Below are positions 17,775 through 26,289 of a DNA stretch of 37,725 nucleotides, one piece after another (position 1 is the stretch's first letter; every line of letters begins with the position of its first letter). The stretch is from Clostridium sulfidigenes (GTDB taxonomy: Bacteria > Bacillota > Clostridia > Clostridiales > Clostridiaceae), in the NCBI RefSeq assembly GCF_000732635.1, contig NZ_JPMD01000050.1:1-37725 (forward strand), given 5' to 3'. The notes below the pieces were generated by a model, which saw nothing but the letters and a program-made list of their open reading frames with translations, had not been told where the DNA came from and made no database searches. The position numbers and the translations under genes were made by a program.

Positions 17775-18433
17775 AAAACATATCCCTTTCCTCTAATATT
17801 AACTAAAACATCTCCTCCATACACATTGCTTAATTTTTTCTTAAGCCTGGCAATATGTACTCGTAATACAGATGAAAACGGATCAAAATCCTCATCGTAT
17901 ATATGCTCTGCAATTTCCTCACTAGATACTACTGCAGGATGTTTGTAACAAATGTATTCTAGAATATCAAATTCCTTAGCCGCCAATATTACTTCTTTAT
18001 TATCTATATTGACAGTGCGGGTAATAGGATTAAGTTGTAATTTTCCTATATTTATAATTGGATTTGTACGACCATGAAATCTTCTTATTACAGCATGTAT
18101 TCGTGCTCTTATCTCTAATAATTGAAAGGGTTTCGTTATATAGTCATCAGCTCCAGTATCTAAGCCTAAAGCCAATTCAGCTACTTTGTCTCTTGCTGTT
18201 ATGATAATTACTGGAGTGTGTATTGAAGCTTTGCGTAAACACCTTAATACTTCTATTCCATCCATACCAGGAAGATTTAAGTCTAAAAGAATAACATCAT
18301 ATTCATTTACACTTGCTTTTTCTTCACCATCTTCTCCTGTATTTGAAACATCTACTTTAAAATTCATCTTTTCTAAGTATTTTTTCATGGAAGTAGATAA
18401 TTCTATATTATCTTCTATCACTAACACTCTCAT
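17762..18433 (-). CDS. OmpR/PhoB-family response regulator
   Basis: This 223-residue regulator has a receiver domain (1-115) with the acidic pocket EDN at 7-9, phospho-acceptor Asp51 in LLDLNLPGMDG, the Thr in IIITAR and the Lys in YITKPF near residue 101. A winged-helix DNA-binding domain follows (about 125-223), ending VNIRGKGYVLCVE. It leads the four-gene signalling and transport cluster. The ATG is preceded by AAGGAGGAAAG. Tandem 11-bp repeats upstream (18479-18500) are a probable binding site for this protein, so the operon is likely autoregulated. Confidence 0.92.
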   Translation of the reverse strand: MRVLVIEDNIELSTSMKKYLEKMNFKVDVSNTGEDGEEKASVNEYDVILLDLNLPGMDGIEVLRCLRKASIHTPVIIITARDKVAELALGLDTGADDYITKPFQLLEIRARIHAVIRRFHGRTNPIINIGKLQLNPITRTVNIDNKEVILAAKEFDILEYICYKHPAVVSSEEIAEHIYDEDFDPFSSVLRVHIARLKKKLSNVYGGDVLVNIRGKGYVLCVE

Positions 18434-18478
18434 TTGCTTTCCTCCTTATTAAAACTTTTCAATCATTTTACTTTATCA

Positions 18479-18502
18479 TATTTAATGTTTATTTAATGTT
18501 AA
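18479..18502 (-). promoter_or_regulatory. Candidate autoregulatory site of the response regulator
   Basis: On the plus strand TATTTAATGTT occurs twice in perfect tandem (18479-18489, 18490-18500). An 11-bp period is the classic spacing of OmpR/PhoB dimers. It lies 46 bases upstream of the regulator start codon and resembles the site before the permease gene. Confidence 0.55.
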
Positions 18503-18908
18503 CTAATACTACTTTACAAATAATTAAATTTTAGTTATCAAAAAATACAATGAACCAAACGACTTACCCCTATACAAATTAATCATAGCAATACAAATAA
18601 TCTGAAAGGATATGTTTGGTTCTATGAATAGTATTAACAACAAATCAATAATTAAGACATTAGATAGTTATCTTCCTTAATATAAGCACATATTTTATGG
18701 AAGAATTTTTAAAAACTTTACTATGATAATTATAGCAATGCTTTCTATTCGAAAATCCGCTCAATTAAATTTCTCTACGAAAATTTTATTAATTAATCTA
18801 ACATGCACTTCTCACCTTTAAATATGGCTATTTAGATGTATAAATCTTAATGAAATATCTTCATTAAATTATACACGTAAAAATATAATATTTCTTTTGC
18901 TAATATCA
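18503..18908. other. Gene-free stretch between the two-component operon and the tRNA gene
   Basis: Apart from the interrupted palindrome at 18838-18876 I see no feature. A frame of 18 codons at 18624-18680 has only a weak ribosome site. A 9-base inverted repeat, GAACCAAAC and GTTTGGTTC (18552-18560, 18614-18622), is probably chance. Confidence 0.4.
18838..18876. repeat. Interrupted palindrome
   Basis: Outer arms TGTATAA/TTATACA and inner arms TTAATGAA/TTCATTAA are arranged symmetrically (18838-18844 with 18870-18876; 18848-18855 with 18861-18868). It has no U-tract and no gene needing a terminator here, so an operator or a relic of an element are both possible. Confidence 0.4.
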
Positions 18909-18937
18909 TTGACTTATCTCACTAATAATACTATACT
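18909..18937 (+). promoter_or_regulatory. Promoter of the initiator tRNA gene
   Basis: TTGACT (18909-18914) and TATACT (18932-18937) have the ideal 17-base spacer. Transcription would begin near 18944, about 33 bases before the tRNA. Confidence 0.8.
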
Positions 18938-18976
18938 GAGTAAGAAGCTTAAGGAAATCTCTTAAGAACTTAATAT

Positions 18977-19052
<76 letters not shown>

Positions 19053-19053
19053 T

Positions 19054-19087
19054 AAAAAGATTCTATATTTATTATAGAATCTTTTTT
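19054..19087 (+). terminator. Terminator of the tRNA gene
   Basis: AAAAAGATTCTATA (19054-19067) pairs perfectly with the sequence at 19073-19086, and a run of six T follows the stem core. It starts two bases after the CCA end. Confidence 0.9.
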
Positions 19088-19273
19088 ATTTATGAATTAT
19101 ATTTAAGTCTAACTTCTCAATTTAAACTTAGTGGTATAAATGATATAATTGTAATGTTATGCATTGTAATTTAGTTTAAAAGTTGACTATGAGATTTATA
19201 AGTATCCATTAATTCTACATTTATATTATTGGAATTGTGGAAATTTACTATTTTTATGGAGAGTGATATATTA

Positions 19274-19909
19274 ATGAAATTTATAGATATAGAAAACTGG
19301 AAAAGAAAAGACCACTATAATTTTTTTAAGGGCTTTGATTACCCACATTTTAATATTTGCAGTAATGTAGATATTACAAAATTTTATAGTTATATTAAAG
19401 AAAATGAAATCCCATTTTTCATATCCTTTGTATATGTAGCTACAAAAGCAGCAAATGAAATAAAAGAATTTAGATATAGGATAAGAGAAGATAAGGTAGT
19501 TGAGCATGAATCTATAAATCCTGCTTTTACTGTAATGGGACAAGATGAAGTATTTAGTTTTTGTAGAGCAAAATTCATAAATGAGTTCAATGATTTTAAA
19601 ATTAGTGCATCTGAAGAAATAGATAAAATAAAAAATAATATCATTATTGAAGATGAATCTGATTGTGATGATCTCTTATATATGACCAGTATTCCTTGGG
19701 TTTCATTTACTGGTGTAGCCCACCCAATTCAGATGAATCCTGTTGACAGTATTCCAAGAATAGCCTGGGGTAAATACTTTGAAGAAAATAATAAAGTTAA
19801 GTTACCACTGTCTGTTCAGGTACACCACGCCTTAGTTGATGGCTTACATGTAGGACAATATTTTAGTGTAATTCAAGAGATTTTAGATAATCCTTCAAAA
19901 TATTTATAA
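19274..19909 (+). CDS. Chloramphenicol acetyltransferase-like protein (CatA type)
   Basis: This 211-residue enzyme belongs to the trimeric CAT family, which acetylates chloramphenicol from acetyl-CoA. The length is the family norm. Visible are the N-terminal FIDIENWKRKDHYNFF, the substrate-side SIPWVSFTG motif and the catalytic QVHHALVDGLHVG near residues 182-194, with the essential second His and the Asp. Chromosomal CAT-like genes in clostridia do not always confer resistance, so activity is not assured. GGAGAG lies ten bases before ATG 19274; the longer frame from 19229 has no ribosome site. It is monocistronic, with a terminator right after the stop. Confidence 0.85.
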   Translation: MKFIDIENWKRKDHYNFFKGFDYPHFNICSNVDITKFYSYIKENEIPFFISFVYVATKAANEIKEFRYRIREDKVVEHESINPAFTVMGQDEVFSFCRAKFINEFNDFKISASEEIDKIKNNIIIEDESDCDDLLYMTSIPWVSFTGVAHPIQMNPVDSIPRIAWGKYFEENNKVKLPLSVQVHHALVDGLHVGQYFSVIQEILDNPSKYL

Positions 19910-19915
19910 AACATG

Positions 19916-19944
19916 TTAAAGGAGCTTTTCAAAAGCCCCTTTAA
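19916..19944. terminator. Bidirectional terminator between cat-like and radical SAM genes
   Basis: TTAAAGGAGCTTTT (19916-19929) pairs with AAAAGCCCCTTTAA (19931-19944) with one mismatch. It sits between two converging genes and is 6 bases from one stop and 5 from the other. Confidence 0.75.
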
Positions 19945-19949
19945 TTTCC

Positions 19950-21224
19950 TTATTGCAAATCCCTATAATATTTAGGATATCTATTACTTTTATTCTTATT
20001 ACAGATATTTATTGCCTTTTCCTTACTAAGTGGAAGTATCCCTTCTGATTGCTTAAATACTTCCCTATTTACTTTTTGAGCAAAGCATCCAATTTTAGGC
20101 TTGCCTATATGATTTTTCATTTCAATCCATAGTTTTTTTACAGATTCTTTTTTTACATTTCCAAAGTTCATAGGTACAAAATCACAGGGATATAATTCTC
20201 CCGAAGCACTTATATAGGAATGTTGATTTCCTGCTCCACAACCAAATTTTAATTCACTTTCTGTATAAGCAAAGGTACTTATCTTAGGTAAATCACTTCT
20301 TTTATTTGCCTTATGTTGCAACTTTATAAGCTTTTCTCTATCGCTTTCACTATACATTACACTACTTAATTGTTTTTGTGTTAAAAGATTGCCACTTAGG
20401 ATAGGTTCAAGTATCTTAACTTCATGGGCCCCATTATCCTTAGCAAATTTAAATAACTTAAATAACTCTTCCTCATCAAGATTTTCTTTCAATATAACAG
20501 TTTGTGCCATTACATATAAACCTGCTTTATTTGCATTTCTAAGAGCTTCAATAGCATAATCAAAGGCATTTTCATTATTTCTATTTTTATTGTGTACATC
20601 TTTTTCATAAGAATCTAAACTTATTCCAATGCCAAATAGCCCACTATCCTTTAATTTTTTTGCTTTTTCATAGCTTAGATTAAAACCACTGGTAAATAGA
20701 ATAGATGTACTTCTATTATCTATACTTCTTACTATATCAAATATATCTTCACGTGCCATGGGCTCTCCTCCAGTAATTCCAATAATCGGAGTGCACATTT
20801 CTTGAAGCTCCTGTATAACCTTAATCCATTGTTCCTTTGATAACTCTTCTCCTAATTGTCTACTTTTTGCACTACAATAAACACAATTATTAGGACATTT
20901 ATGTGTTATACATAAATACATAGAAATAGGTGCAGTTCTATCTGCATAAATTTGCTTTGTAAATATGTTTTTAGGCTCATGAACTGCTAGTACATTTTGT
21001 ATAAAGGACTTAGATGGAAAGGGTGGTAAAAATGTACTCAGTATATACTTGTCCTCATGCTTCACTAGCTTTTCACCCTTTATAAAACTTCTCATCATTT
21101 TTATATACTTTAATATATTAAACTGCTTATCTTCCCTTAAAATATTGTAAATGTCAAATATACTCCCTATAACATTTTTATCAATAGCCATTTGGGACAT
21201 GATTTTTAAATTATTTATGCTCAT
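19950..21224 (-). CDS. Radical SAM/SPASM-domain protein
   Basis: This 424-residue iron-sulfur enzyme has the radical SAM cluster motif C-x3-C-x2-C in KCPNNCVYC (about residues 109-117), the GGEP motif at ITGGEPMARED and the TIM-barrel strand GIGISLDSY. A SPASM/twitch region follows: FGCGAGNQHSYISASGELYPCDFVPMNFGNV and GCFAQ, ligating an auxiliary cluster. SPASM enzymes mostly modify peptides, but close relatives act on other substrates. The roughly 95-residue N-terminal extension is unusual for the family. It is the last gene of an operon after two methyltransferase genes; its Shine-Dalgarno AAAGGA overlaps the end of the preceding gene, and the two are 6 bases apart. No precursor peptide gene is visible. 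Confidence 0.87.
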   Translation of the reverse strand: MSINNLKIMSQMAIDKNVIGSIFDIYNILREDKQFNILKYIKMMRSFIKGEKLVKHEDKYILSTFLPPFPSKSFIQNVLAVHEPKNIFTKQIYADRTAPISMYLCITHKCPNNCVYCSAKSRQLGEELSKEQWIKVIQELQEMCTPIIGITGGEPMAREDIFDIVRSIDNRSTSILFTSGFNLSYEKAKKLKDSGLFGIGISLDSYEKDVHNKNRNNENAFDYAIEALRNANKAGLYVMAQTVILKENLDEEELFKLFKFAKDNGAHEVKILEPILSGNLLTQKQLSSVMYSESDREKLIKLQHKANKRSDLPKISTFAYTESELKFGCGAGNQHSYISASGELYPCDFVPMNFGNVKKESVKKLWIEMKNHIGKPKIGCFAQKVNREVFKQSEGILPLSKEKAINICNKNKSNRYPKYYRDLQ

Positions 21225-21230
21225 ACATTT

Positions 21231-22094
21231 CTATTCCTTTCTAAATACTCCATAGGCAAATTTATGATTTATTTCATAAGCTTCATTTTTATATTTCTCT
21301 TTCTTTATTTTTTCCACTATAAGAGGTTCAACTTCATTATAATTATTAAATATCTTCTTAGTGCCTGCCAAGGCACCAGTTATATTTAACCACTCCATAA
21401 GTTCCTCTGGCTCCTTAAATCTAAAAAACACTTCACCTTCATCTACTTCTAAAACCTTAAAATCGTACTGCCTGCACCATTTAACTAAACCTTTCTTCCC
21501 CTTTGGTAAATTTAATCTTATATCCATAGGTTTAATTACTTCCTTTTCCTTCTCTCTCATGACTTCTAGAAATATTTCCTCTATCTTATCTAAAGTTCCA
21601 TGAACATTTGTAATTATAGCTAATATACCCTGTGGTTTTAAAGCATTATTAAAGAGCTTAAATAATTCATGATGATTGAAATAAGAAAGTGCCCAACCAA
21701 AAAATATCACATCAAATTTTTCATTAGACTTTTTCAAAAATTCAATACCATCACTATTAATAATAGTAACCTTATCCTTATTAACAGCGTTTAACTTCTC
21801 AAGCATTTTACCTGATTGGTCTACAGCTGTGATTTTATAATTTTCAGATTTATCTAAAAGGCCCTTAGTTATATATCCTGTTCCACAAGCAAAATCTAGT
21901 ATCTTCAATTCCTTATTTGGATTTATATACTTTGAATGAATAATATTATCAGAATGTGTTCCCATTTCTTTGAGCCAATGATTATAGGTATCAGAAACTT
22001 TATCATACTCTGCTCTATAATCTTCTTTGCTTACAACTTCTTTTTTAAAGAGTTTATAGCCAACCTTTAAGTAAAATACCATTTTATTTATCAT
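21231..22094 (-). CDS. Class I SAM-dependent methyltransferase, second gene of the radical SAM operon
   Basis: This is a 287-residue methyltransferase. Motif I is ILDFACGTGYITKGL (about residues 65-79), the post-I acid lies in TAVDQSGKM, motif II in FDVIFFGWALSYF and motif III in ALKPQGILAIIT. A hydrophobic and basic N-terminus (MVFYLKVGYKLFKK) hints at membrane association. The longer C-terminal part (from about 190) probably shapes the substrate pocket. Its ATG overlaps the previous stop as ATGA (22091-22094), a sign of tight translational coupling. The substrate is unknown and is likely shared with the neighbouring methyltransferase and radical SAM enzyme. Confidence 0.85.
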   Translation of the reverse strand: MINKMVFYLKVGYKLFKKEVVSKEDYRAEYDKVSDTYNHWLKEMGTHSDNIIHSKYINPNKELKILDFACGTGYITKGLLDKSENYKITAVDQSGKMLEKLNAVNKDKVTIINSDGIEFLKKSNEKFDVIFFGWALSYFNHHELFKLFNNALKPQGILAIITNVHGTLDKIEEIFLEVMREKEKEVIKPMDIRLNLPKGKKGLVKWCRQYDFKVLEVDEGEVFFRFKEPEELMEWLNITGALAGTKKIFNNYNEVEPLIVEKIKKEKYKNEAYEINHKFAYGVFRKE

Positions 22095-22666
22095 ATTTTC
22101 TCACCTACAAATATAAAATAATAGCCCTTATCATAAACTTTACTTATATGAAAATGTTCTTCAAGCAAAACCTTAATTTCATCTTTAGTTCTAAAAAACA
22201 ATCTTCCAAAGAGAATAAATTCAAATAATCTTAACAACTTGGTTCTTATATGATTTTTATGGAAATCCATAATAACTATTTTTCCACTATCCTTTAGTAT
22301 CCTACTTATTTCAGCAATGAGCTCCTCTTGTTCTTTGATATGATGAAAAACATCACTCATTATAACTGTATCTATAGAACCGCTGTGAAATGGCGTACTT
22401 AAAGCATTACCTTTTATAACTTTAACATTACCTCTTTCCTCTACTCTTGAAAGCATCTTCTCACTTTCATCAAGGACATATACAGCGTTACAGCTATTAC
22501 AAATATGATTAGCCAAAAAGCCAGTGCCCCCCCCTATATCTACAACCACTTCATCCTCATTAATACTGGCTGCATCTTCTATATCTTTAATCTTATATAA
22601 GTTAAAAGTAGCCATAAACTTATCATAATATTTATAAACCTTATCAAAATCCTTAGTATTTCCCAT
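22091..22666 (-). CDS. Class I SAM-dependent methyltransferase, first gene of the radical SAM operon
   Basis: This is a 191-residue methyltransferase with motif I VVVDIGGGTGFLA (about residues 41-53), the acid in YVLDESEKML and a motif II of the SDVFHHIKEQ type, as in ubiE/COQ5-like enzymes. Motif I is written with a run of eight G (plus strand C 22527-22534) at the GGG of DIGGGTG; loss or gain of one base would end the protein early. The start is taken as ATG 22666 after AGGGCAGGG; ATG 22687 has no ribosome site. It leads the three-gene operon, divergent from the catalase gene. Confidence 0.83.
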   Translation of the reverse strand: MGNTKDFDKVYKYYDKFMATFNLYKIKDIEDAASINEDEVVVDIGGGTGFLANHICNSCNAVYVLDESEKMLSRVEERGNVKVIKGNALSTPFHSGSIDTVIMSDVFHHIKEQEELIAEISRILKDSGKIVIMDFHKNHIRTKLLRLFEFILFGRLFFRTKDEIKVLLEEHFHISKVYDKGYYFIFVGEKI

Positions 22667-22922
22667 AGACACCCTGCCCTTCAGCATGAAAAATATTTTC
22701 TAAATATATTATAACATTCTTACACCAGCTATTACACAACATTTAACTTATAAGGTAATCAAAACCTTTTATTGAAACTCTGTTTAAAAAACATATCATA
22801 ATGCACAAATTCAATATAATAAAACTTAGTTATCACTTAGTAGTATAAATACTTTTTAGTTGACAATATTATAGTAAACAACATTTTTAACTTTAAAGTT
22901 GATACTTTGAAAGGAGAATACC

Positions 22923-24983
22923 ATGGGAAATCAAAACAACAATGAAAATAACCAGATAAAAAATGCAAAAGAGAAACAACTAGATGAATTTAAAGTGGAT
23001 AACCAAGGAAAAAATCTTACTACAAATCAAGGTCTTACAATGTCGCAAGATGAGTTTTCATTAAAGGCTGGGGATAGAGGTCCAACTTTAATGGAAGATT
23101 TTCATTTCAGAGAAAAAATTACTCATTTTGACCATGAGAGGATTCCAGAAAGAGTTGTCCATGCACGAGGTACTGGAGCACACGGAGAATTTCAATTATA
23201 TGAATCAATGAAGGAATATACTAAAGCAGGATTTTTACAAGATCCTTCTATAAAAACTCCTATATTCGTAAGATTCTCTACAGTAGCTGGATTTAGAGGC
23301 TCTGCAGATACAGTTAGAGATATAAGAGGTTTCGCAGTAAAGTTTTATACTCAAGAAGGTAATTATGATATAGTTGCAAATAATATTCCTGTTTTCTTTA
23401 TTCAAGATGCAATTAAATTTCCCGATTTTGTTCATGCAGTGAAACCTGAGCCAGATACGGAAGTTCCTCAAGCCTCTAGTGCTCATGATACCTTTTGGGA
23501 TTTTGTTGCAAATAATCAGGAATCTGCTCATACTGTTATGTGGGCTATGTCTGATAGAGCAATTCCGAAAAGTTACCGTATGATGGAAGGCTTTGGCATA
23601 CATACCTTTAGATTTATTAATGAAAGTGGTAAATCTACTTTCTTTAAAGTGCATTTTAAACCTGTCCTTGGGGTCCATTCTTTAGTATGGGATGAAACTC
23701 AAAAAATAGCTGGAAAGGATCCAGATTTCAATAGAAAGGACTTGCAAGAAGCCATCAATACAGGCAATTATCCAGAATATGAAGTAGGTGTACAATTATT
23801 GCCAGAAGATAAAGAATTCAGTTTAGATTTTGACATACTGGATCCTACAAAAATTTGGCCAGAAGAGGATATTCCAGTAAAGATTATAGGAAAAATAACC
23901 TTAAATAAAAATGTAGATAATTTCTTTGCAGAAGTTGAACAAGTGGCCTTTCACCCGGGTCATTTAGTTCCAGGAATTGATTTTACAAATGATCCACTAC
24001 TACAAGGTAGGTTATTCTCATATACAGATACTCAACTTACAAGGCTAGGTGGACCTAACTTCCATGAGATTCCTATAAACAGATCTGTAGTCACCGTCCA
24101 TAATAATCAAAGAGATGGACATTCAAGGCAGACAATAAATACTACTAATGTGAGCTACCATAATAATTCATTATCTAACAACACCCCTAAAACCCTAGGT
24201 GAAGACCAAGGTGGTTTTGCTAATTACCAAGAAAAAGTAGAAGGAAACATAGTTCGCTCACGAAGTAAAAGTTTTGAAGATCATTTTTCTCAAGCAGCAA
24301 TGTTTTATAACAGCATGAGTAATGTGGAGAAAAAGCATATCATTGATGCATTTAAATTTGAACTTTCTAAGGTAAACAATAAAGATATTAGGCAACAAAT
24401 AATTGATATGTTTGGTAATGTAAATATTGACATGATGACTCAAGTAGCACAATATCTCGGAGCTAACCTTCCAAAAGGTGAAGCATCAAAATATAACAAA
24501 GTATCACCAGCACTGAGTCAAGAAAATACTATTAAAAAATCAGATACATTAAAAGTTGGAATAATACTATCAGAAGGATATAATTTAGATGAATTTAACA
24601 CAATGATAAAAGCTTTAAACGTTGCAAAAACTATGCCAGAAATAATAGGTTGTAACTTAAGCCCAATAAAGGGTTCTGATGGCACAAGTCAGCTGCCTAA
24701 ACATTCCTTGCTATCTGCAGACCCCGTATTGTTTGATGCTATCTGCGTTCTTGGCTCAGGCAATGTTGACCCTGACTTCAAAATGCGCGCTAAGATGTTT
24801 ATCGAAGAAACCTATAAGCATTTCAAGCCAATTTTAGTTTCACAGTCAATGACTATGCTATTAAAGCCAGAGATGAAAGATCAACCTGGAGTTACAGTTG
24901 GGGATTCTAAGGATAAGTTTACAAATAAATTCATAACTGATATTTCAGCTCATAGACATTGGGATAGAAATATTACTATATAA
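22923..24983 (+). CDS. katE: Large-subunit monofunctional haem catalase
   Basis: This 686-residue enzyme splits hydrogen peroxide. The catalase core spans about 30-490: the active-site His in RVVHARGTGAHG (near residue 80), the Asn region in DIVANNIPVFFIQDA and the proximal haem Tyr in LFSYTDTQLTRLGG (near 367). The extra C-terminal domain (about 535-686, LKVGIILSEGYNLDEF...) is the flavodoxin/glutaminase-like fold found only in large-subunit (HPII/KatE) catalases. The size equals that of Bacillus subtilis KatE. The start ATG follows GAAAGGAG. TTGACA lies upstream at 22860-22865 but I find no convincing -10 at the right distance, and no clear PerR box. A catalase in an anaerobe points to oxygen defence. 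Confidence 0.95.
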   Translation: MGNQNNNENNQIKNAKEKQLDEFKVDNQGKNLTTNQGLTMSQDEFSLKAGDRGPTLMEDFHFREKITHFDHERIPERVVHARGTGAHGEFQLYESMKEYTKAGFLQDPSIKTPIFVRFSTVAGFRGSADTVRDIRGFAVKFYTQEGNYDIVANNIPVFFIQDAIKFPDFVHAVKPEPDTEVPQASSAHDTFWDFVANNQESAHTVMWAMSDRAIPKSYRMMEGFGIHTFRFINESGKSTFFKVHFKPVLGVHSLVWDETQKIAGKDPDFNRKDLQEAINTGNYPEYEVGVQLLPEDKEFSLDFDILDPTKIWPEEDIPVKIIGKITLNKNVDNFFAEVEQVAFHPGHLVPGIDFTNDPLLQGRLFSYTDTQLTRLGGPNFHEIPINRSVVTVHNNQRDGHSRQTINTTNVSYHNNSLSNNTPKTLGEDQGGFANYQEKVEGNIVRSRSKSFEDHFSQAAMFYNSMSNVEKKHIIDAFKFELSKVNNKDIRQQIIDMFGNVNIDMMTQVAQYLGANLPKGEASKYNKVSPALSQENTIKKSDTLKVGIILSEGYNLDEFNTMIKALNVAKTMPEIIGCNLSPIKGSDGTSQLPKHSLLSADPVLFDAICVLGSGNVDPDFKMRAKMFIEETYKHFKPILVSQSMTMLLKPEMKDQPGVTVGDSKDKFTNKFITDISAHRHWDRNITI

Positions 24984-25085
24984 TAGATATTTTTTTAAAC
25001 TTGCAGCAACAGCACTCCATATGTGTTTTGATATTTCTAATTATATAACAACATTTGACTATGTTTAGCCAAATTTTCATCTAAA

Positions 25086-25119
25086 AAAAGGATGCAGTTT
25101 AGAATTACTGCATCCTTTT
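25086..25119. terminator. Bidirectional terminator between catalase and thiI
   Basis: AAAAGGATGCAGT (25086-25098) pairs perfectly with ACTGCATCCTTTT (25107-25119) across an 8-base loop. A-rich and T-rich flanks make it work in both directions between converging genes. Confidence 0.9.
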
Positions 25120-25139
25120 ATTTATTTAGGCATCAATTA

Positions 25140-26288
25140 TTAAAGATCGTTGTATATCTCCATATTATCTATACATTCTTGAACAAGTCTATCTATATCC
25201 AGTATACTTTCAGATTTTCTTATTAAGTCCACTCTAGGTTTTATTTTTGGATGCTTTGGTACAAATATTGTACAGCAGTCTTCATAAGGAAGTATAGATG
25301 TTTCATAGGTTCCAATATCTCTAGATATATCCATGATATCTATTTTATCCATAGCGATAAGAGGTCTAAACACTGGCCTATCTGCCACGTCATTGCTGAC
25401 CATTAGTCCCTCCATAGTTTGACTTGCTACCTGGCCTATGCTTTCCCCGGTGGTTACAGAGTTTATATTATATTTTTCTGCTACAGCACAGGCAACTCTC
25501 ATCATAAATTTTCTCATTATTATAGTAAGTTCATTCTCAGGGCATTTTTCTATTATATCCATTTGAATATCAGTGAAAGGTGCCACGTAAAGATTGATTT
25601 TCCCAGTGTAGCCCTTTAGTAATCTTGCCAAGTCCTTTACCTTTTCTTTAGCTCTTTCACTAGTGTAAGGATGGCTGTGGAAATAAATAGCGTTTAATTC
25701 TACCCCACGTCTTGCCATCAAATATCCAGCAACAGGAGAATCTATACCACCAGAAAGCATAAGCATAGTACTACCATTTGTGCCGTAAGGCATTCCTCCA
25801 ACAGCTTTTACCCTTTTAGAATATACATATGCCCTTTTTCTTACTTCCACATTTATTATTCTTTGTGGTTTATGAACATCTACCCTTAATCCTTCTACAG
25901 CGTTTAATACTACAGCACCAATTTCACGACTCATCTCCATAGAATTTAGAGGGAAGGCTTTATTTGCTCGATTACTTTCAACCTTGAAGGTAGTTTCTCC
26001 AAAATCCTCAGCTTCCACAACCGCTTGAGCACTGATAGCTTCCATGGTAGGTTCTACTTCTGTAACTAAACAAACTTCATAAATGCCAAAAACCTTTTTT
26101 ACTTTTGACATTACCTCCTCCAAATCTTCACTATAGAGGAACCACCTTCCTTGATCGCTTATAAATTCATAGCTACATCCCTTAAGTACTGAATCTATAT
26201 TCTTCATGAGTTTTTTTTCAAAGATTCTTCTATTTAATCCCTTTAAAAAAATTTCCGATGCATATTTAATAAGTAATAGTTTTCTCAT
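25140..26288 (-). CDS. thiI: tRNA 4-thiouridine synthetase ThiI
   Basis: ThiI adenylates uridine 8 of tRNA and replaces its oxygen with sulfur; some also serve thiazole synthesis. At 382 residues it has the NFLD-THUMP part (residues 1-165, starting LLIKYASEIFLKGLNRR) and the PP-loop ATPase domain with LSGGIDSPVAGYLMARRG near residue 178. It ends without the rhodanese domain, as in Bacillus-type ThiI, where sulfur comes directly from a cysteine desulfurase. That partner is the gene just upstream, one base away. ATG 26288 is the start; the cysteine desulfurase stop lies at 26290. Confidence 0.95.
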   Translation of the reverse strand: MRKLLLIKYASEIFLKGLNRRIFEKKLMKNIDSVLKGCSYEFISDQGRWFLYSEDLEEVMSKVKKVFGIYEVCLVTEVEPTMEAISAQAVVEAEDFGETTFKVESNRANKAFPLNSMEMSREIGAVVLNAVEGLRVDVHKPQRIINVEVRKRAYVYSKRVKAVGGMPYGTNGSTMLMLSGGIDSPVAGYLMARRGVELNAIYFHSHPYTSERAKEKVKDLARLLKGYTGKINLYVAPFTDIQMDIIEKCPENELTIIMRKFMMRVACAVAEKYNINSVTTGESIGQVASQTMEGLMVSNDVADRPVFRPLIAMDKIDIMDISRDIGTYETSILPYEDCCTIFVPKHPKIKPRVDLIRKSESILDIDRLVQECIDNMEIYNDL

Positions 26289-26289
26289 A

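Noticed and set aside
18552..18622. 9-bp inverted repeat GAACCAAAC/GTTTGGTTC as IS ends
   Set aside because: Arms are short and the 53 bases between hold no transposase or target duplication.
18624..18680. 18-codon frame starting ATG AAT AGT after GAAAGGA
   Set aside because: Very short, the purine run is too far from the ATG for a good start, and neither composition nor neighbours suggest a peptide gene.
22860..22890. Catalase promoter with TTGACA at 22860-22865
   Set aside because: The -35 is perfect but the sequence 17 bases on is ATTTTT, so no acceptable -10; no convincing PerR palindrome was found either.
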